Of a stretch of DNA of 64,000 bases, positions 23,135-34,212 are shown in pieces. The notes under the pieces are model-generated. The model worked only from the letters and a program-made list of their open reading frames with translations, made no database searches and was not told the DNA's origin. The stretch is from Phymatolithon calcareum (lineage: Eukaryota > Rhodophyta > Florideophyceae > Hapalidiales): assembly GCA_977006965.1 (NCBI GenBank), contig OZ345384.1:1116001-1180000 (forward strand), in the 5' to 3' direction. Every line of letters starts with the position of its first letter. The first letter of the stretch is position 1. The translations under genes were made by a program, and so were the position numbers.

Positions 23135-24036
23135 ATGTCAAGTAAGTCAAAAAAGCTCACACAGAACTCGAAAGCGGTGCATCTTCTACGCATGAAGTTT
23201 AAAGTGGGCGACATCACTCCCGACATGGATCCTAAAACGGTTTGGAACTCGGAAGAAGTTTTCATAGAGCACAAGCTTAACTATTTCCGAACCTGCTACA
23301 ATAATTTTAAGAAAGAGTTCATTGAAGGTTCGTCAATTTTTTATTTCTGCTACGTCCTATATGTTCACATTGAAAATATCGAACTAACATATATCTCTGC
23401 GCAGCTGCTGAAATGGAGGCGGAAGACGACGGGCTCAACCGTAAATCCACTTTTGGACATACCTCAAAGAAGCGCCGGGCTTTGGCAGGAGTTTTGGATG
23501 TCACTGACAGCGGGGATGATTTTGAAGACACTAGAGCTGGATCTGAGGTGACGATAGGGGAGAAGTTTTTCAAACCGCTTTACTTGCTTTCGATCTGGAA
23601 AGAGCTTGCTACAATGACGAAGAGGATAACTGCGTCTATTGTACTGCCGTCGGGGGTACAGTCAGGCGACTTTTCCATTTCAGTGTCATCCAGTGGCATG
23701 AGCCTGGACATTACCGTCGACTGGCCTTCTCCCTTGGCTGATTTGGAAATAATGCTCAAGAAGTGGCTGAACACCAATTCACCGGGAGGATTCCAAGTTT
23801 TTCATCCAAAATTTACCGGATTTGAGGATGCGCTCAAGAAGGTTCGTGAGCGTAGCACCGATAACGTGATATCTGTCGCACGAATCCAACTTCCGTTTGC
23901 AGTGCAGACGCGTATTTACAACAAATACAACTTCGCCTGGCGAGATAGCTCGGCAAAACTAGTATATATTGAGATGAAGGCATATGTCGAGCAGTATGCA
24001 GTTGCTAACGATGTGGATGGGTTCGAGATTCTCTAG
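23135..24036 (+). CDS. Hypothetical two-exon gene, 274 aa
   Basis: I do not recognise the family. Exons 23135-23327 and 23405-24036 are joined by a 77-bp intron (starts GT, has CTAAC, ends GCGCAG); splicing is phase 1 and gives exactly 275 codons including the stop. Exon 1 encodes a basic N-terminus and a Lys-rich segment. Exon 2 opens with an acidic stretch, followed by 'SFGHTSKKRRA'-type basic residues (here 'TFGHTSKKRRALAG'). The remainder looks like a folded alpha/beta domain (from about 'SGDFSISVSSSGM' to 'DVDGFEIL'). There are no membrane segments. The gene lies between a GCGAAA-motif cluster and a transposon-like terminus, so it could be cargo or a transposon protein; a host gene is equally possible. 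Without the splice the second frame still starts at an ATG (23413). Confidence 0.6.
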
Positions 24037-24142
24037 AGTTTTAACATTATGATTTCTTTCATGATCAATTTTTTGCTTATTTCGGTAGTTCCCGCACCCC
24101 CCAGGCGGTGAATATTAAATCCAGTATTTCCCTATCTATGCT

Positions 24143-25322
24143 TGGGAGAACCTAGGCAGGCAGTGAAAAATATATGGACTGATGGAGACACTTCTTAAGC
24201 AGTGACCGAAATTATTCTAGAAAGATCAATATCACGAACCACAAACCAACTCCAAGCATATCGAAAGATAAATGCACTCTTCCGAAGAAATGCAGCAACG
24301 TATTCACCCTGCAGAGCCACTATCTATTGCAAATCATGCGATTCGACCACCCCAGCCTAAGTCACTACTTTCGGACCTACGGAGTTGCTAACCACTCCAG
24401 CTGTAAGATATCTTGCCGAAGCCACCACCTCCGGACCTCGGAGTTGCTGACCAGACAAGTTCCATGGACGTCAGGCATTGAACGTCCTCTGATTAGGGAC
24501 CTGAAACTGTCGTTCAGCTCTGGATTACTCAAGACAGTTTGACTACAAATCCAAATCGGTCGGCCGAATTTTCGTAAAATTTTCGAGAATCATGACAAAC
24601 TGCAAGACCCATCGTCGGGTTTCTGGGATACACATAGGGGAACTTTCTTGGGCTGTCGCAGACAATCCCAGACAGTTCGGGGGCTTTCTGGTACGGCATA
24701 TGGAAAAAGCACCACTCTCCGTACCGACAGAGACTTAAGGCAAGCTCTGCAACTCCCATTGCGAATCTGCCACCACCTCCAAAGTACAAATTCCCCTCTA
24801 ATAGAACATGTACCAAGTAGTCGTGCCTCTAGACAAGTGCTTGTTATTGGAATGAGCGAATAAGATGGTACCGCTGCAGGTGCTGCGAGATAAGGCGCGT
24901 CAGGCATAGCACTCTAGTGCAAGAGCGAGGCAAAGTTGGATGGCGAAGTGACGGGAGGACATGAAAGGAGGGAGCAATGTGATGAGCTGAATGACAGAGT
25001 GTTTCCATTTTGTCGGGCGCCCGCACTCGATTTACTCAGAGATGCAACATGGCATAGCGGCATTTTCGCAGCATGTGCGGAGGATCGCGAATAAAGTGCG
25101 GCACCAAATTCACATACCAAAGGCGCGAAATGCAAAACGGACACCGCAACCGTCGGCTAACTTGAACGCCGCATCACGCACGGCGTTACACGTACAGTAC
25201 ATATCCGCACGACGAGTGTTCCTGAACGCACCTCGCACAATGTGCCACAGGAGACGAAACACGCAAGACAACGCGCGCTACTTTCGCCACCGCGCAACGT
25301 CAGCTACTGCACGGCTACAATT
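24143..25322 (+). repeat. Repeat R1, middle copy
   Basis: This block matches 47857-49040 along its length, starting at 'cttgggagaacctaggcag' and ending at 'cacggctacaatt'. Internal sequence around 24350-24450 repeats the phrase 'ggacct.cggagttgct' twice. No consistent open frame is shared between the copies. Here R1 is joined directly to R2 at 25322. At 3742 R2 stands without R1, and at 49040 R1 stands almost without R2, so the two behave as separable modules. Confidence 0.8.
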
Positions 25323-26752
25323 GGGCATGCTGATGCAATATGCGTGTGTGACGTGTGTTTCTGTTGTTGTTCCAGTGATAAAAATATGTTAGCTCCGCTC
25401 GAAGTGTCGCCACATAAGACAAGTCAGACAAATCAGCGTAGCGCTCGGGTAGGACAAGATGGGGCGGAGAAGTGACGGCGTGGCATGAAAAGGAGTATCG
25501 TTATGAGATGAATGGGCACGACAAGCTGGCGCGCAAAAGGGGCGACAGGACACGAAAACAAGCGGTTAAAGTGAAAAGGTGAATGACTGGGAGGCATTGC
25601 ATGCACCCTGCGAAGTCGCTTGGCGTCGACAGCGGGAAGTACAGCACGCAACGAACGCACGGGACGAAGACGCGAACGCATCAGCGCCTGTCTTTCTCGA
25701 GGCATCGAGTGCTAGCGTTGGCTATATGCAAAAAGCGAAGGGTCCAAGCAGAAGCTGGTGGCAGTGTTGACGATGCACACTATGTCATGAAGAATGCCCG
25801 ATAGAGTGGTGATACGAGGAGAGTGAGCATCCGGCAGTGCCACAAGAAGGGGTAAACAAGACCACAGGGGCTGCGGAAGCGGGCGGCAGAAAACAGCGCT
25901 GCGAACGGTCGTACCAATTAAGAGTGTATGAGGTACATGGGGAGAAGAGCAGAGAAGATCGCAAAAAGGACGAAAAGCACACCGGATGTCCATAAAGTGA
26001 TGCCGCCCCCGTTAGAGCAGCGCCAAGCCAGAATAGATGGCGGGGACGAGGTGGAGAGCCGGTCGAACGGCGCCGGTAGAGGAGAGCGCAAGTCGGGGCA
26101 GCCAATGACCTGGGCTCCTTCCTGTAGCAGATGCGGAGGAAGCGTGCTTCACCGCTTTCGGCCACAAAAGGCACTAAAATTGAAGGAAATGCTACGCAGC
26201 AGACGGCCCGCTCGCGCGCCGAATCGCAGGCTGTGTTGCACATCGTGCAGGCGACGGATCATCCGTGATGTTGCTGAATTCTCCTCACGCAGTGCGTCAT
26301 GAAACATGCAAGGTAACGCAGCTTTTTCCCGCCGGTGCACCGGAGAACGTGATGGACTGCTGCGAATTTGCATCTTCTGTACGACCTGTAGTCAATGATG
26401 GCAGCGCAGTGCATTGCGCGCGAGTGTGTTCCTTAGTGGCGCACATCTGTAGAACCGTGATTCCGCCCCGCTAAAAACATTGCGAAGCGCAAAATTCAGC
26501 TGCATGGCAATTCACCGCAACCCTTTCAGACAGCTCGACTGCCGTATCTCCGCGCATCTACCGAATGCAAGCTCTCGCAACGGCATCGTTGAGATGCAGG
26601 TTGCGATGTTAGTCAAGGTTGGCTTGGCTGAGGACGAGCCAAGCCGTTGCAACGTGGCGAAAGTAGCGTTGACGAAGAGCACACCACAGTCTTCCTGGAA
26701 GAGGCAGCAGGGCCACTGCTCACACAAGCAAGGGATTATTGACTGGTAATAT
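25322..26752 (+). repeat. Repeat R2, copy B: left arm of the segmental duplication
   Basis: This is the counterpart of 3742-5168. The junction with kinase copy B continues without the piggyBac-like, pogo-like or GGGTGCGGG elements found in copy A, so the sequence from 26753 to 26946 is the empty-site reference for all three insertions. Confidence 0.85.
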
Positions 26753-26869
26753 GATACCTAGTGATACGTAATGGTCGTCGTGAAACCTGTTTCCTTCATT
26801 CACACAGCGAAATTAATTACTAAAATACTGCAAGCTCGACCTGCAAGACAGGAGCCGATGAATACACAT

Positions 26870-26965
26870 CGAAGCTTATCGGCTCCATCTTCTTCCCCCG
26901 AGTGATTCCTCGCTCCGCACTGCCATTATCACGCGGCGAAACGAAGATGGAGCCGATAAGCTTCG
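26870..26965. repeat. Perfect 23-bp inverted repeat spanning the kinase start codon
   Basis: Arms at 26870-26892 and 26943-26965 are exact reverse complements separated by 50 bp. The right arm contains the ATG at 26947 and the first codons of the gene. In copy A the left arm (about 8380-8402) has substitutions and is separated from the gene by a transposon. A transcript starting upstream would fold with the start codon in a stem; a regulatory role is only a possibility. Confidence 0.8.
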
Positions 26966-29900
26966 CGATTACGCTCGTCGACACGGCGCTGAAGCTTGCG
27001 AACTCTTTGGGTTCCCGCATTTCGAACAGTCGAGAATACTCAGCCACCTGTCTCGCTTTAGCTTCCCGAATCACTTCGGTCAAAGCCGTCCTCGAGAATC
27101 ATGATGGGGCTAACGGCGGTACAGAGATTCAAGTTACCGGAGCCTGGACGCGAGCTCACGCGCGCATCATCGAAACATTTCGCGAAGTAGTTGACGGGCT
27201 GGAAGAAGTAGAAGCAGATCTGCGCCGCGTGAAACCGATGCGCTTCGTTAAGGCGAACGCTATTGCCGAATCCCTACAAACCTTGGTGGCTACAGAAGGA
27301 ACTTGACCTCATGGGTTTGTTCGCCGCTGTTGCATTTCAAAACTCAACCCACACACTGTGCTTGAAGTCCCTCCTGGACAAACTCGACAGCGAGAGGGTG
27401 CAGATTCACGGCAGACTATCGAATATCGAGCAAATGTTTGGCAAGCTTCTGAACGATCCGCACGCTTTCACAGACACCATAAGGATGCTCGTTGACTCTC
27501 CTGTCGAGGAAGGTTCAGCTGCTGTTGCCGGCGTCGTTTTAAGAAGTGTTCAAACGTATGCCATGAACCGCAGTGCAACCTCAGTTCAGCAGCGAGGATG
27601 TCCGCTCGTGGAGATCGATGAAGAAGGGGACGTCAAGCGCATGGAGAATCTCGACAGAGATATCAGAAAGTATCTTGACCGCCTTCAGACAAGCTCGCTA
27701 TCGATAGAAGAGAAACTCGAGACTGCGTCTGTCGTGGAGCAACTTTGTAGCATGTGGCGGATTCACCCAGCCGACAATGAGTTTTCTCGAGACGAGTTCG
27801 GCGAGCGAATTGAAATTGGCGATGGTGGCTTCGGGCGTGTTTATGAGGGTTCGAAGATTATTCGGGACACAGATGGAAATATCATGCACAATACTGCCGT
27901 GGCTATAAAGGTCCTCACCAGGGAAGCTGCTCGTCCCAGTATGCGAATTTCATTCTTAAGAGAGGTTCTCCTTTTGCAGCACGCCGATCATTCCTGTTTG
28001 TCAAGTTTATGAGTGCGTTCTGGCCAATGAGCACCACAGGAAGCTCTGCGCATGCGTCTAGACCGTACATTGCCACTGAACTCATGACCTGAAGTCTTAC
28101 GGATGCGAGAGAGACACACGGAGCTGATATTCTCCGAAGCTCAAACACGCAGCTTCAGGTTCTCATATCTGTCTCCAAGGCCCTAGAGTTTTTGCATGGG
28201 AAGCGGATCGTACATCAGGATATCAAACCAGAAAATGTGTTGGTTCGCATTGCAAATGGTGAATTGCTTGCCGCAAAAGTAAGTGATTTTGGTGTTTCAA
28301 GAATCGTGCGTCGAACGATTTCAATGTCAAGAGCAAAGACGACTTTAAATGGCGCTGGAACTACGGTGTATATGGCACCTGAGGCAATCCTTCGTCGTGG
28401 TACCACCGCGAGTTCTGTTGATACGTGGAGTTTTGGAATGCTTATGGGCTACATCTTACTAGATGAGCAGTCGCCTTTCTGGAGCATGTCGGAACTTGAA
28501 ATAGAAAGAGCGGCAGAGGAGAACAGAATGGACATCATTGCGGCCTCATGGGCTTCAAAGATTGCACATCCAAATCTCCTCTCTCTGTGCATGTCGTGTC
28601 TACAATCGGATCCCAAAGGTCGACCGCTTATGAGCAGTGCCAGGGCGTCTTTGAAACGTATTCGCTGCGAGATGGATACGATACTCGACTACGAGGAAGC
28701 TTTGAAGCTTCTTCGAGACTCTTCAATCTCTCCAGAGGCTTCGACAGAAGCTCTCAATATGCTAGAAAAAGCTTCGCTCGCCGGTAATCTCGATTCTCAG
28801 GCTTGTCTTGGATTCTGTTTCATGACCGGAAAGGGCTGCGAGGTGGACACGAAAAAGGGGTTCGATCTCATGTATAATGCGTATGAGAAAGGAAATCAGG
28901 CTGCAGGTCTTCACATAGCACAGTGCTATGAGAATGGGATTGGCGTAGCGAAAGACGCAGAGGTGTCTGCGAGGTACAAGTCATGGGCAAAAAGTCGTTC
29001 TCATCGTGGTTACAATGTCGCTGATTCGTATTATGAACGGGCAAAGCAACTCTACTTCGGAACAGACGGGAAAGAAGTCAATATTCGTGAAGCTGAACAG
29101 TGGTTGATTCGTGCTGCTGATGCTGGAAGCTCTGATGCTGAAGCTCTCTTGGGGTATTGTTACGTATCCCGTGAGTCGTCTCATGAGTACGAAAAGGGAT
29201 TTCGTCATTTGCAGAAGGCCGCGGAGAATGGAGCTGTAGAAGCAATTGTGAACCTCGGCAACTGCTATCATTTTGGAAGAGGTGTGGCTGTGGATGCGAG
29301 ACGGGCAGTAACGTACTATGAACGTGGCGTGCAGGCTAATGACCCGTCTGCTTGTACATCACTAGGATTCTGTCTCATGACAGGGATTGGAATTGAACAA
29401 GATCTTTCTCGGGCTGTCGAGATGTTCAAACGTGCCGTTTCGGCGAATCATCCTATGGGATTCGCGCAGCTCGGATTTTGCTACCAGTTTGGCCTCGGTC
29501 TTTCGACGGCTGATAGAGCGGAAGCTGAGCGTTTATACAATGCAGGCTGCGAGTCGACGTACAACACGACAAACCGGTCACCTACAATGTGCTGCTCAGC
29601 GTCGTGCGAAGAAGACCCACTGAGAGCAGGGATGATCTATGCACTACCGGCAACTATGCAGAAAGCTCCATGTCAATTACGCCTTGCCTTTTTTTTCTAC
29701 ATGCAATCGAATAAGTACGGAGAAGGAATGGAATTACTTCGTCTCGCTAATGAAGCCAGGGATTCTATTGTGATGAGTGTCTATCCAATACTTGCATCAA
29801 ATCCCTTCATGAACCCTGGCGGCATTGGAGCTGTAGTATGCCTGCTATGCCTTCTGGTTGGAAGAATCCTTGGACTGAAATTGCCGAAGTCATGAAGAGG

Positions 29901-30519
29901 GGCCAAGAGCAGGCGCGAGAACTGATGGAAATCCTGGCAGCAAAATATGTTCAGCAAGACCAAGAGAAAGAAGAATATCCGCTCAGTTCTTCCAGCAGCG
30001 ATAATGAGCAACTTATCCTCCAGGAAAGTCTCAAAACAGCAACTGGCGATCAAGATTCTCCTCACCCTCTGCAGGCATATCTGAAAATGGCCTCGGGAGA
30101 TGTTGACTCTGGTAACGCATTTCTTCGAGCGATTGTTGGAATGCAGAGCAAAATTAATGACCTGGAAAAGCCAAAAGAAGATCAAGATCGTGGGGAGTCG
30201 GAAACGGAGATGGATATTTCAATGGTTGATGATAAACAAATCAACAAAGAAGGGTCAGGAAATTCGGAAGGAAGAGATGGTGATGAGATACGTGTTTTCG
30301 AAAATTTTCTTGAAACCGTGGGACTGGAAAATACAGAAGGCACAGAAGCGTTCCCCGAAATTGCTTCCGCGCTTATTGAAATCAAAAAACACGCAGGGGT
30401 ATCGTCGGACCAGGGGTTGCGCCAATTCCATTGTTTGAGATTGCAGTCCCGGGTGAAATTTATCAATTTAATTGCTCCGTTTTGTTTGCAGCAATTCGCA
30501 TTGCAATTGGAAGGCTTCC

Positions 30520-30916
30520 TACAATATAGACATCAATACTAAGATAGCTGTTCATCGCCTTTTCACGTTCCTTGAGCTCCATCACCATTGACGATTGAAT
30601 TGTGAACGACGACCCGGATCTCAACTTCTCGACAAGAACGGCTCGGTATATCTCTAGCAAATGTTCTTCGCTTCCACCTCCAATGCAATGCTTGAGATGA
30701 TTGTACGGGTTGGAGAACCCAGTACCCTTTTCGAAGAAAAACTCACTTTCTCCGGTACACTGATCACCCTTTGAGCAGAGATAGACGCAAAATGGCACAT
30801 TCCGTCGAGTTAAGCCTACTCGACGCGAGTGTATATCACGGGTTTGTTCTCAAATGAGCTTCATAAGCAGCTGCACAACTTGTTTCGGCTTTGGTCTCGG
30901 CGAAGGTAGTGTCATC
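30520..30916 (-). pseudogene. N-terminal hAT transposase fragment of the outer element
   Basis: Reading down from an ATG at about 30916, the frame gives a Pro/Lys-rich start, an in-frame stop, then 'FCVYLCSKGDQCTG' and 'GFSNPYNHLKHCIGG', a zinc-finger-like Cys/His arrangement. The closest relative is the 196-codon frame at 44925-45515. The catalytic region is missing and the frame degenerates toward the terminal repeat. Confidence 0.65.
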
Positions 30917-31085
30917 GCTAGTAGAGCGGAATGTGCTGGAATGTTGATCGAGGTCTGGTAGATGGGTTGGACTCGACTGTGAAGGGCAATGCGTGAGAAT
31001 TTCGGAGAAGGCTGATAGGTTTCAAATCAAGAGATCTAATGCTATATCTTTTATACGTGAGATTGAACCATCGTGACTGCTGGAC

Positions 31086-33480
31086 CAGGGATAGTACCAG
31101 TATTATTGTTATTTATTCCGGCACATGATGCAATAGCAATTGCAATACCAATAATGCAAGGTTGAAGGCAATAGGAATTGCAATATCTGACCATTCTTCC
31201 AATATCAATTGCAATAACGGAATCTAATTCAAGTCCTCCTGCGCCATGTCTACACTCACGTGTTGGATGACTCTTGCGCTCCGGGCAGTGTTCATCGCCA
31301 CGGAGACCGACTGCTCGTCCCAGTAACCTTTGTTCTCTTTAATAAACAGCAGGGCTTCTAGTAATAACGGTGTCATCCTCTTGCGATTGTCTGTCAAAAC
31401 ATTCTTGGCCACCGACCAAAGCCTCTCCACCTCGGCAGTTGATCCAAGAATAAAGTCGCAATTTATATAAGTCTGATGGACTTCGGCACGCTTGCGCTTT
31501 TTTACGGCAATTCTTTCCGCCATCGACAGCTGGCCTCCAGCCGATCTGCCGATGGAGCTTCTTATACCGTCATCGTGTTCCAGTTTGAGCTTCTTGCATG
31601 CATCCTTCTCTTCATTTGTCATAGTATCGGACTCACCCCGCTGTATCTTAACAACTACCGACTCGAATGCTGGGTCACACACAATTGATGCACGTGTTGC
31701 AATGTAGTGTTTTCCAAGCTGACATCAGTATAATGGTGAGTTGACATCGTACTTGCACTGCTCCACTGCTGAAATTAACTCATCAAGAGCTAAGCGACAG
31801 TCCGACAACGAAGCACCGCGCTTCTGTAGTTCCAGAGTTACCTGGTTGATTTAAACTGACTTGCGTACAGCATAGATATGTTGCGGAACTGCTCGCTCTC
31901 GTCCATAGTTATTGTTGCTCCTTCCGCCTTTGCCGCATCGATTAACTGCTCGCGTATGCGGTTGAATCGCTTGAGCATATGATACTTTCCGGACCAACGC
32001 GTCTCATTATGCATAACAGGAGCCAATTCAGTAAGGTTGCGTAATATTGCTCGGTTCTTCAGTTTTTTGCAGTCCTTCATCGTTGCATGCACTGAGTCTA
32101 TCGCTGCTTGGAGTCTATCATCACTGACAACCATCTTGTTCACCTCTAGGTTGACCTTATGACTAGCACAGCTAACATGAGCGATTTCCATAAGCCTGGC
32201 GATTGACTTGTTGACATTGCAGTTGTCGGCAACCTGACAAACTGCCCACGTATGCATGTTGACCCCGAAGAAGTCGAACACGTCTTCTAGTTGACGCACG
32301 TGAGCGTTTGCGTTGAATGTAGTGGTTTCAAGATGCGACATGCCTCATTGAACATCATCATCTTCTACGTTCGCAATAGGACTCACAGACAGAAGCACAA
32401 TAGCGAGCTCTTCATTCTCGCGCGCGGTGCCTCTTTCCAGCATCTTCACACGTCTCATCAACAAGCCGTATACACCCAAGTAATGTTTCCCATTGGCGGT
32501 CCAGCCATCGTGCATAATGGCTCCTTTGGTACCAGCAATATCGTCTCTGATTCGCAGTTCGACGAGCTCAACGAGCTTGAATAGTGTCTCTTTGAATATC
32601 CGAGTTGAGAACTTCTCACGGAAGCACGAAAACTTGCGATATTCCTCGCTTTGAACATGTGAAACCGGCAATGACATGTAGACTACAAGTCTAATGTACC
32701 CGTACATGGCCTTCTCCTTGTCAGTTGCGAGAAATGTCATTGGTGAATGAGTGACGATAAACGAGCTTGCTTGGCGGCGGCGTAGACTGGCCAGCGCATC
32801 TCTGTAGACCTGAAAAAGGTGATCTTCGCTTCCTCCAGATATGCAACTCTTCAGGTGACTGTATGGGTTAGTATACCCCCTTCCATTTTCAAAAGCGATT
32901 TCACCATTATCTCGGCAGTCAGCACCTTTCGGGCAGAGAAGGATGTTAAAAGACACTTTATAGCGTGTTATTCCAGTTCTACGAGACTGCACATCGTGTT
33001 CTTCTTCACGTAGCTTCTGCGTTAGCACCTCAACAACTTCTTCTGGGCCTGGTTTGCGTCCGTTGCTTGACATTCTGGACGTAGTGTTTCGGAAGAGCAA
33101 TTCGCAGGAGTGTGAAATCCAAGAGATCGCGTGAGCAAGACAGCATTCAAGAGCAATTTCCGAGTCAATGCCGGCGTGTCTGTAATTATGAGAGCAGAAT
33201 TCCTGACAGTAATCGGATGCCGCAGATTCGGGTGGCAATACGTAAACTGTGTGGGGAGCTTCTGTAACCCTTTTCCGTAAATTTCCCTTACAGATCCTGT
33301 ACCGCAGCTCTATAGGACGATCTTGCCAGCGCCGAGGAGGGCAAGGGTGTACCTTGATTTTCGATCATATGCCATCACTTTTAGCAATAACTATTGCAAT
33401 AAGCACCTCTCAGGGCAATTAAGACTTTATTGCAATATATTGCAATAAAAATAATAAAAATAATATTGGTACCAAGCGTG
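31086..33480 (-). mobile_element. hAT transposon (inner), nested, 8-bp duplication
   Basis: The element begins CAGGGATAGTACCAGTATTA and ends with a partly complementary GGTACCAAGCGTG. The 8-bp target TGCTGGAC is repeated at 31078-31085 and 33481-33488. The 2395-bp interior carries a nearly full-length transposase on the minus strand with one stop and at least one frameshift. Nesting shows that it inserted after the outer hAT. Confidence 0.85.
31224..33073 (-). pseudogene. hAT transposase, nearly full length, one TGA and one frameshift
   Basis: The likely start is the ATG at 33071-33073. An N-terminal zinc-finger-like segment ('LLCPKGADC' then 'GYTNPYSHLKSC') is followed by the catalytic core: 'GAIMHDGWTANGKHYLGVY' carries the first Asp. 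A TGA at 32345-32347 interrupts the frame, which continues without a shift ('MSHLETTTFNAN'). Next comes 'CQVADNCNVNKSIARLM', containing the second Asp region and a 'CASHKVNLEV' segment, then 'MHNETRWSGKYHML' with the conserved 'RW'. Near 31850 the frame shifts into 'LELQKRGASLSDCRLAL', and the dimerisation domain ('ILGSTAEVERLWSVAKNVL') ends at 31224. The parts are in the normal order for hAT enzymes, so this is a recent pseudogene rather than a scrambled relic. Confidence 0.8.
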
Positions 33481-33686
33481 TGCTGGACTCTAATCGTAGC
33501 TAAAGACATTCAAGCCGTTGTTCTGTATCTGGCTGTTAAAATGATCGATACAGCAAAGTAGATGATAGCAATGAATAGGCCCATTGTTGAAACCGTTTGG
33601 AGTCCAACGGCTCAATCTCGTCTTTATTTAACATAGCAAGAAGTAGCCATGGCCCAAGTTCCATAGATGTTTTGATGGCATACAGA

Positions 33687-33910
33687 ACGTACTCTGGGTA
33701 TTACTAGAACAAAGACCACGTACTGGACATAAGGTAAGTACGTTGATTCTTGCATCCGATTAATGTGCTGTGTCTATTGTTCATCTACGTACTCTGGGTA
33801 TTATTGAACAAAGACCACGTACTGAACGTGAGGTGAATACGTTCATTCTCTCAACTTTCTGCTTTACTCCCCCCCGCCTACCCCCCATAAGATTCCCCTG
33901 GTCCAATGTT
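33687..33910. repeat. Two tandem ~99-bp units in the outer hAT
   Basis: The phrase 'cgtactctgggtattact' occurs at about 33689 and again at about 33788, each followed by 'gaacaaagaccacgtact' and a 'gttcatctac' boundary. The second unit is slightly diverged. The tandem is confined to the outer hAT. Confidence 0.6.
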
Positions 33911-34212
33911 CATCTACTTCGATCCTCAGTATTAGGTGCGACCAATTCGAATTGCAATTCAGTTCGAAGAACCAATTTGGGTGGAATTGGGAAAAATTGC
34001 AATTAAATTGATAGCAATGGAATTGGCGCAACCCCTGCGTCGGACGAGATCAATGTGCTAGATGCTGCTATTCAATCCCTTGGGGCCGTTAATAAGAATG
34101 CGGAAAGGCACACCGCACGACCCGCGTCTTCAACCTCGAGGACTTCAAGATCGATAAGAAATCGCATCAAAAAGAGCTTCATGAAAAAGCTATTTAACTA
34201 AACTAGCTCATT

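Larger units (their letters stand above)
30411..34037 (-). mobile_element. hAT transposon (outer), 8-bp duplication, carrying a nested hAT
   Basis: Terminal inverted repeats start CAGGGGTTGCGCCAATTCCA and the 8-bp target CGTCGGAC is duplicated exactly (30403-30410 and 34038-34045). Copy A has the uninterrupted site at about 15305-15320. Subterminal regions are dense in ATTGCAAT. Apart from the nested element (31086-33480) the outer element is about 1.2 kb and carries only an N-terminal transposase fragment on the minus strand (30916 to about 30520). It is closely related to the 44199-45633 element and must have moved using a helper. Confidence 0.92.
26947..34201 (+). pseudogene. 4-helix-bundle / protein kinase / Sel1 protein, copy B (disrupted)
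   Basis: The order of parts is as in copy A. Relative to A there is a 14-bp deletion near 27290, a one-base deletion near 27997 ('HADHSC' region) and a TGA near 28090 where A has TGC, all before or inside the kinase. From 28192 a 567-codon frame runs through the kinase C-lobe ('HQDIKPEN', DFG, 'MAPEAI') and about seven Sel1 repeats of roughly 36 residues ('A...LG.CY..G.GV..D...A..YY..A' pattern, about 28700-29560). A further one-base shift near 29836 leads into the helical tail (29838-30410). An hAT transposon occupies 30411-34037; removing it with one target duplication rejoins the frame exactly, to a basic C-terminus ending at 34201. Known Sel1 repeats are protein-protein adaptors. The gene as it stands cannot encode the full product. 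Confidence 0.75.

Noticed and set aside
32345-32347. TGA recoding (selenocysteine or alternative code)
   Set aside because: Intact genes in the window end at TGA normally (for example 2497-3627 and 62660-63670), and the same transposase has an additional frameshift.
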